A stretch of DNA of 22,192 nucleotides from CAZNJQ01 sp964573545. Lineage in GTDB: Bacteria; Patescibacteriota; Minisyncoccia; Phycocordibacterales; UBA2135. This document shows positions 19,432 to 22,192 of the stretch, in pieces; the stretch's first letter is position 1, and every line of letters starts with the position of its first letter. The position numbers were made by a program, and so were the translations under genes. The notes below the pieces were generated by a model. The model did not search any database and was not told the DNA's origin. It saw nothing but the letters and a program-made list of their open reading frames with translations. The stretch covers positions 1 through 22,192 of the forward strand of contig CAZNJQ010000011.1 in the NCBI GenBank assembly GCA_964573545.1, read 5' to 3'.

Positions 19432-19662
19432 TGCATAAAATCAACAGGTTCTAACTTCTTCCATGTATCTCACCTAGACAACTCTTTCTGTACATGTTTT
19501 TGCAAATTCTACAAAAGCGTTTATATGCAACATATTTTCGTTTTGCTTGAGAGAGGTTCTCCTTCGACAGGCTCAGGATAAATAACGTCATTCATCAGTC
19601 TCCACCGACATGGAACGATATGGAAGAATAAAAATGCCCTAATTTTCAGGGTGTTTTTATTT
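19432..19662 (+). repeat. Gene-free stretch with terminator-like module copy 2
   Basis: No gene is visible from 19432 to 19720. The stretch holds CCTTCGACAGGCTCAGG (19561-19577, the inverse of the repeat at 18972-18992), then CCACCGACATGGAAC (19602-19616), TGGAAGAATAAAAATG, hairpin CCCT/AGGG and GTGTTTTTATTT. Flanks match copy 1 at 18955-19036 while the hairpin bases differ. Confidence 0.6.
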
Positions 19663-19700
19663 ATAAAAAGAAAAAGCGCAGTACCCAAGGGTCGTGCGCT
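19663..19700 (-). terminator. Intrinsic terminator for the minus-strand gene at 19721
   Basis: AGCGCA (19675-19680) pairs with TGCGCT (19695-19700), with inner ACCC/GGGT. On the minus strand TTTTTCTTTTT follows. Confidence 0.75.
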
Positions 19701-19720
19701 TGTAACGAATCCGCTCGCGA

Positions 19721-20170
19721 TTACTTGCGGGCGTAAAGTCGCGTCATGGCGACGTGGTAGCCTGCGTCAAGGGCTTGTTGTTCTCGATCGAGGTCTGTGG
19801 CGGTTTCGGGTGCGTCCACGATCTCGAACGCAACCACGCTGTCCACATGCTCCGCCGGAATCTGCGCTAGCACTTCAGCAATCAACGGTTTGAACACGCC
19901 ATAGTAGCCATAGGTGTGATACGTTCTGATGTCGCAGATGGGCCTGAGACCATTCACTTTGTCCGTTGGTTTTGGGTCCCACGTGTAAGCGACATCGAAC
20001 AGATCGACCAGCTTGATGTTGTAGGGATGCCCATCTGCCGACCGAAATAAACCCTCGGCGCCGCGAGCGAAACGAATGACTGGCTTTATGCGCTCGGCGA
20101 GTTCCTGAATGCGCTTATTCGAGACCTCCGGAATCCAGATTTTCTTCTCGACTCTGGCCACCTGTGCCAT
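19721..20170 (-). CDS. Conserved hypothetical protein (149 aa)
   Basis: Starts MAQVARVEKKIWIPEVSNKR with GAGAGG about 8 nt upstream. Contains KLVDLFDVAYTWDPKPTD, RPICDIRTYHTYGYYGVFKP and a C-terminal helix QALDAGYHVAMTRLYARK. Soluble, no recognised domain. Promoter, leader hairpin and terminator are all visible, so it is a monocistronic unit. It may belong to the same class of small lineage proteins as its neighbours. Confidence 0.75.
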   Translation of the reverse strand: MAQVARVEKKIWIPEVSNKRIQELAERIKPVIRFARGAEGLFRSADGHPYNIKLVDLFDVAYTWDPKPTDKVNGLRPICDIRTYHTYGYYGVFKPLIAEVLAQIPAEHVDSVVAFEIVDAPETATDLDREQQALDAGYHVAMTRLYARK

Positions 20171-20202
20171 TGTTCGCCTCTCTTTCGTTTGGTTGAAACG
20201 TG

Positions 20203-20227
20203 TAGTCGAGCCGACGTGGCTCGACTA
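20203..20227 (-). promoter_or_regulatory. 5'-leader hairpin
   Basis: TAGTCGAGCC and GGCTCGACTA form a perfect 10-bp stem with a 5-nt loop. It would sit about 7 nt from the predicted 5' end of the minus-strand mRNA starting near 20234, a position typical of RNA-stabilising hairpins. Confidence 0.55.
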
Positions 20228-20240
20228 AAACGCTGGTGCG

Positions 20241-20269
20241 AATATAGCATGCGTTACTCTATTCATCAA
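20241..20269 (-). promoter_or_regulatory. Promoter of the minus-strand hypothetical gene
   Basis: On the minus strand TTGATG (20264-20269), 17 bp, TATATT (20241-20246). The leader is about 64 nt. Confidence 0.6.
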
Positions 20270-20316
20270 GGTCTAAAAACGGACGGGTACTATCTTTTGT
20301 GGAGCACTTGGCCGAC

Positions 20317-20358
20317 TCCCCGCCTGCGCCGTGCCTGCGCACGCAGGAGACAGGCTGC
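20317..20358. repeat. Dispersed GC-rich palindromic repeat
   Basis: CCCCGCCTGCGCCGTGCCTG followed by CGCACGCAGGAGACAGGC. Its pieces match the reverse complement of the insert in recG (CCCCGCCTGCG). Same family as the palindromes in tRNA A. Confidence 0.5.
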
Positions 20359-20383
20359 CATCTTCATGCTATGCGCGCGAAAC

Positions 20384-20411
20384 TTGACATTTTAAATTTT
20401 ATTGCTATAGT
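20384..20411 (+). promoter_or_regulatory. Near-consensus sigma70 promoter
   Basis: TTGACA (20384-20389), 16 bp, TATAGT (20406-20411). Start near 20418, leader about 41 nt with GGGAGG before the GTG at 20459. Confidence 0.8.
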
Positions 20412-20458
20412 TCCGTTAGAGTTAGCAGCTTTCGTGAACTTTAACGCGGGAGGATGTC

Positions 20459-20752
20459 GTGAAAAAATCAGTCGCGCTCGTTGTCGCAATGAGTATCCTA
20501 CTCGTTGCCTGCGGCGATCCGGAATATCTTGGCAACGGACCGAATAGGAAACACTACCCGACTTATGGTCTCTTTAACGAGAGCACCGCTAAGAGTAAGG
20601 ACGTTTGCTACGAGCTCTCTGTAGGAAATGTCATTTGGAGCATCATTCTCTTCGAAACCGTTATCTTTCCCGTTTACTTCGTTGGCTGGAGTCTGTACAA
20701 CCCGGTTCGCCTTAAGAAGGGTCCGGGTGACCAGTGCACCTTCGATAGTTGA
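20459..20752 (+). CDS. Small lipoprotein with C-terminal membrane segment
   Basis: 97 residues, GTG start with GGGAGG 5 nt upstream. The lipoprotein signal MKKSVALVVAMSILLVACGD has lipobox LVAC, predicting lipidation at Cys18. A second hydrophobic stretch (VIWSIILFETVIFPVYFVGW) follows a Cys-containing loop, and the protein ends with LKKGPGDQCTFDS. I recognise the YFVGWSLYNPVR ending as common to small lineage proteins, but its role is unknown. Strong promoter and terminator; likely well expressed. Confidence 0.75.
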   Translation: MKKSVALVVAMSILLVACGDPEYLGNGPNRKHYPTYGLFNESTAKSKDVCYELSVGNVIWSIILFETVIFPVYFVGWSLYNPVRLKKGPGDQCTFDS

Positions 20753-20781
20753 CAGTACACCCTGTCGTTAAAATCAGTGAC

Positions 20782-20812
20782 GCCGCTCCGACACTTCGGG
20801 CGGCTTTTTGTT
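20782..20812 (+). terminator. Intrinsic terminator after the lipoprotein gene
   Basis: GCCGC (20782-20786) pairs with GCGGC (20800-20804), with inner CCG/CGG, followed by TTTTTGTTT. Confidence 0.8.
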
Positions 20813-20858
20813 TACTAGTTGGGTCGAGTGATTTTTATACGACTATCACAAATTTAAA

Positions 20859-20884
20859 ACCGCTCTCGATGAGCGGTCTTTTTA
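20859..20884. terminator. Bidirectional terminator
   Basis: ACCGCTC (20859-20865) pairs with GAGCGGT (20871-20877), with T-runs on both strands. It serves the minus-strand methyltransferase. Confidence 0.8.
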
Positions 20885-20904
20885 AACATATCCCTAATAT
20901 AATT

Positions 20905-21489
20905 TTAGGGCTTCCGCGCAACAAAATAGTTATCTACGCGGATGATTTCAAACCCCGCCGCCATGGCATCGCCTTTTTCCTTTTCGTTGACGAAGGGCCG
21001 CGGACCGATCTGCGGCATAATGAAGCAGCCGCCATGGCGGAGAACTCGCCGCGCCTCGGAATAAAATGTGCCTCTCGGACGATATCCTTCGGCGCCCATC
21101 ATGATGTAGATATCAAACGCATCGCTCCCGAACGGCAGATTCTCAAAATCACCCTGCATGAACACATCCCCTCTCTCGCGCGCCTCGGCGTAATCGAGAA
21201 GACTTTGCTCTTTATCAAGCGAGGTGTACACGTGATGAATGCCCGCTTCTTTAAGCACCGCTTTCACGCCGACCGCGGTCAACCCTGTCGCGGATGCAGT
21301 TTCCAGTATCTCAACCGGGTCCACTTGATTCTGCATCGGGAACGTAAGGTCTCTTACAACGGAACCGATCTCAAATGCCTTTTTATCGAGACCGCACTCG
21401 CGCGCGAACTGCTCGTATCTCTCGGGGTCGCTATAATTGCCAGTTGTCGCATAAAAGACCATTTCTCTCCGCAGGTGGTCTGTAAGCAC
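20905..21489 (-). CDS. Class I SAM-dependent methyltransferase-like protein
   Basis: 194 residues from a GTG at 21489, or 185 from the ATG at 21462; both have purine-rich upstream sites, so the start is open. The methyltransferase order is visible: motif I region VEILETASATGLTAVG (normally E-x-G-x-G-x-G, here E-T-A-S-A-T-G), acidic strand-2 end VYTSLDKEQS, motif with GDFENLPFGSDAFDIYIMMG, and the post-IV EARRVLRHGGCFIMPQIG of the Methyltransf_11 type. The degenerate motif I makes SAM binding less certain. The N-terminus (YATTGNYSDPERYEQFA) is unlike small-molecule methylases I know. Substrate unknown. Confidence 0.75.
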   Translation of the reverse strand: MLTDHLRREMVFYATTGNYSDPERYEQFARECGLDKKAFEIGSVVRDLTFPMQNQVDPVEILETASATGLTAVGVKAVLKEAGIHHVYTSLDKEQSLLDYAEARERGDVFMQGDFENLPFGSDAFDIYIMMGAEGYRPRGTFYSEARRVLRHGGCFIMPQIGPRPFVNEKEKGDAMAAGFEIIRVDNYFVARKP

Positions 21490-21590
21490 CGGCTCTCCCT
21501 CCCAGGCAGAATGCAGGTATATCTCTTTCTAGTTATACGCCGAGCCTGCGTATTGTCCAGGACCTGCAAATGATACCAAAAACCGCCGGC

Positions 21591-21612
21591 AAAAAAGCCG
21601 CCTTATGGCGGC
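21591..21612 (-). terminator. Intrinsic terminator for the minus-strand gene at 21635
   Basis: GCCGCC (21597-21602) pairs with GGCGGC (21607-21612), with a TTAT loop. On the minus strand TTTTTTG follows. Confidence 0.85.
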
Positions 21613-21634
21613 CTTATCTTGAAAAAACTTGCGC

Positions 21635-22129
21635 TTAACGAAGAGAAACACGGTGCAGGTGTTCAAAGCCTTTCCCGGTGCCGAACTTGAACACCGAGGG
21701 TCGGCCTTCACCCAAAATCTGCCCTCGCACACTGCGCGCGACTACATCCGGCTGGATGTAGTAGGTGAGAAGATCGTTGCGCAATCCCTTACACTCCAGA
21801 TGTCCAAATGTCGACCTCGGCGCCTTTTCTTCCTCGGCAGGAACGATCAGCAACTGGACATTCACTGCCTTGTCAAAAAGCTCTTTTGTCGCGTTCTCCA
21901 GGCGATCGACCTTCGCGAGCTCTCCCTCCGCATTGAGACGAGCGACGAACTCCATAAGACCTTCATCTAACATCGTTACGCTGCCCGGAAGATTCTTATA
22001 GAAAGTCACCGTTACTTTTGAGGAACCCGGGTAGCATGCATCAACAGTGTCACAGAACTGTCTTGCAAGACGCCTGAAATCATAGAACGAGATCGAACCG
22101 AGCCGTTTGCGGAAACTCCAGCGATCCAT
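21635..22129 (-). CDS. Hypothetical protein (164 aa)
   Basis: Starts MDRWSFRKRLGSISFYDFRR with TAGGTGA about 6 nt upstream. Contains YPGSSKVTVTFYKNLPGSVT, LDEGLMEFVARLNAEGELAK and a basic C-terminus (FGTGKGFEHLHRVSLR). No signal peptide, membrane segment or known domain. A textbook promoter and a terminator make it a single-gene unit. Confidence 0.7.
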   Translation of the reverse strand: MDRWSFRKRLGSISFYDFRRLARQFCDTVDACYPGSSKVTVTFYKNLPGSVTMLDEGLMEFVARLNAEGELAKVDRLENATKELFDKAVNVQLLIVPAEEEKAPRSTFGHLECKGLRNDLLTYYIQPDVVARSVRGQILGEGRPSVFKFGTGKGFEHLHRVSLR

Positions 22130-22158
22130 TGGTTCACCTATTCTTTTTTCTGAATGGT

Positions 22159-22187
22159 ACTATACATATACTCAGGCAATGTGTCAA
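22159..22187 (-). promoter_or_regulatory. Near-consensus promoter
   Basis: On the minus strand TTGACA (22182-22187), 17 bp, TATAGT (22159-22164), with a leader of about 23-25 nt before the ATG at 22129. Confidence 0.85.
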
Positions 22188-22192
22188 GGCTT

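Noticed and set aside
20749..21573. Long plus-strand open frame of 274 codons
   Set aside because: It is antisense to the methyltransferase-like gene, whose minus-strand protein has recognisable motifs and a terminator; the plus product has no domain or start signal.
1..22192. Alternative genetic code (UGA as Gly) as in some candidate phyla
   Set aside because: Several well-supported genes, such as the tRNA-binding protein, Tag and the lipoprotein, end cleanly at TGA.

Overview
The window looks like a piece of a Candidate Phyla Radiation (Patescibacteria, most likely Parcubacteria) chromosome. The evidence is compact genes, many short lineage-type hypothetical proteins, start codons with little or no leader, tRNAs mostly without an encoded CCA, many dispersed GC-rich palindromes, and the standard code (TGA is used as stop). 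This placement comes from recognising gene families and repeat style by eye, not from a phylogeny.

Layout. Positions 1-700 hold the 5' part of a HIT-like gene, a broken histidine-phosphatase remnant and a small conserved hypothetical, all on the minus strand. Positions about 737-4883 form a defence-like island bounded by a 13-bp direct repeat next to a tRNA-Ser(GCU). It contains a large protein with an AbiV/HEPN-like N-terminus, a LexA-type repressor-protease, a C5-cytosine methyltransferase and an HNH endonuclease that converges on the methyltransferase with overlapping 3' ends. Positions 5096-12489 are mostly housekeeping and envelope genes: an acidic-tailed hypothetical, a MetRS-C/CsaA-like tRNA-binding protein, a small membrane protein, a surface protein with Ca-binding repeats, a deoxyribosyltransferase-like enzyme, DNA glycosylase Tag, DoxX plus a small Cys-containing membrane protein, and RecG.

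Positions 12630-13107 are the most unusual part. One intact tRNA-Ile(UAU) lies inside the interrupted anticodon loop of a second tRNA, and that tRNA lies inside the interrupted anticodon loop of a third. A decayed fourth 5' half lies outside these. Each interruption is bordered by TATA, and its two ends can pair through helices containing tandem G/A mismatches. The outermost tRNA also carries a 19-nt palindrome in both halves.

Positions 13167-17995 hold a small hypothetical plus FtsH (minus strand), divergent from oligoendopeptidase F, followed by SmpB. SmpB is followed directly by an unannotated tmRNA (ssrA, about 18047-18437) with a 25-residue tag, so both trans-translation components are adjacent. 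The tmRNA 3' end is duplicated 476 bp downstream, and a small GIY-YIG nuclease gene lies between the two copies, as expected for an integration at the tmRNA. The rest (19095-22129) holds small lineage-type hypotheticals, a lipoprotein and a class I methyltransferase, separated by clear promoters and terminators.
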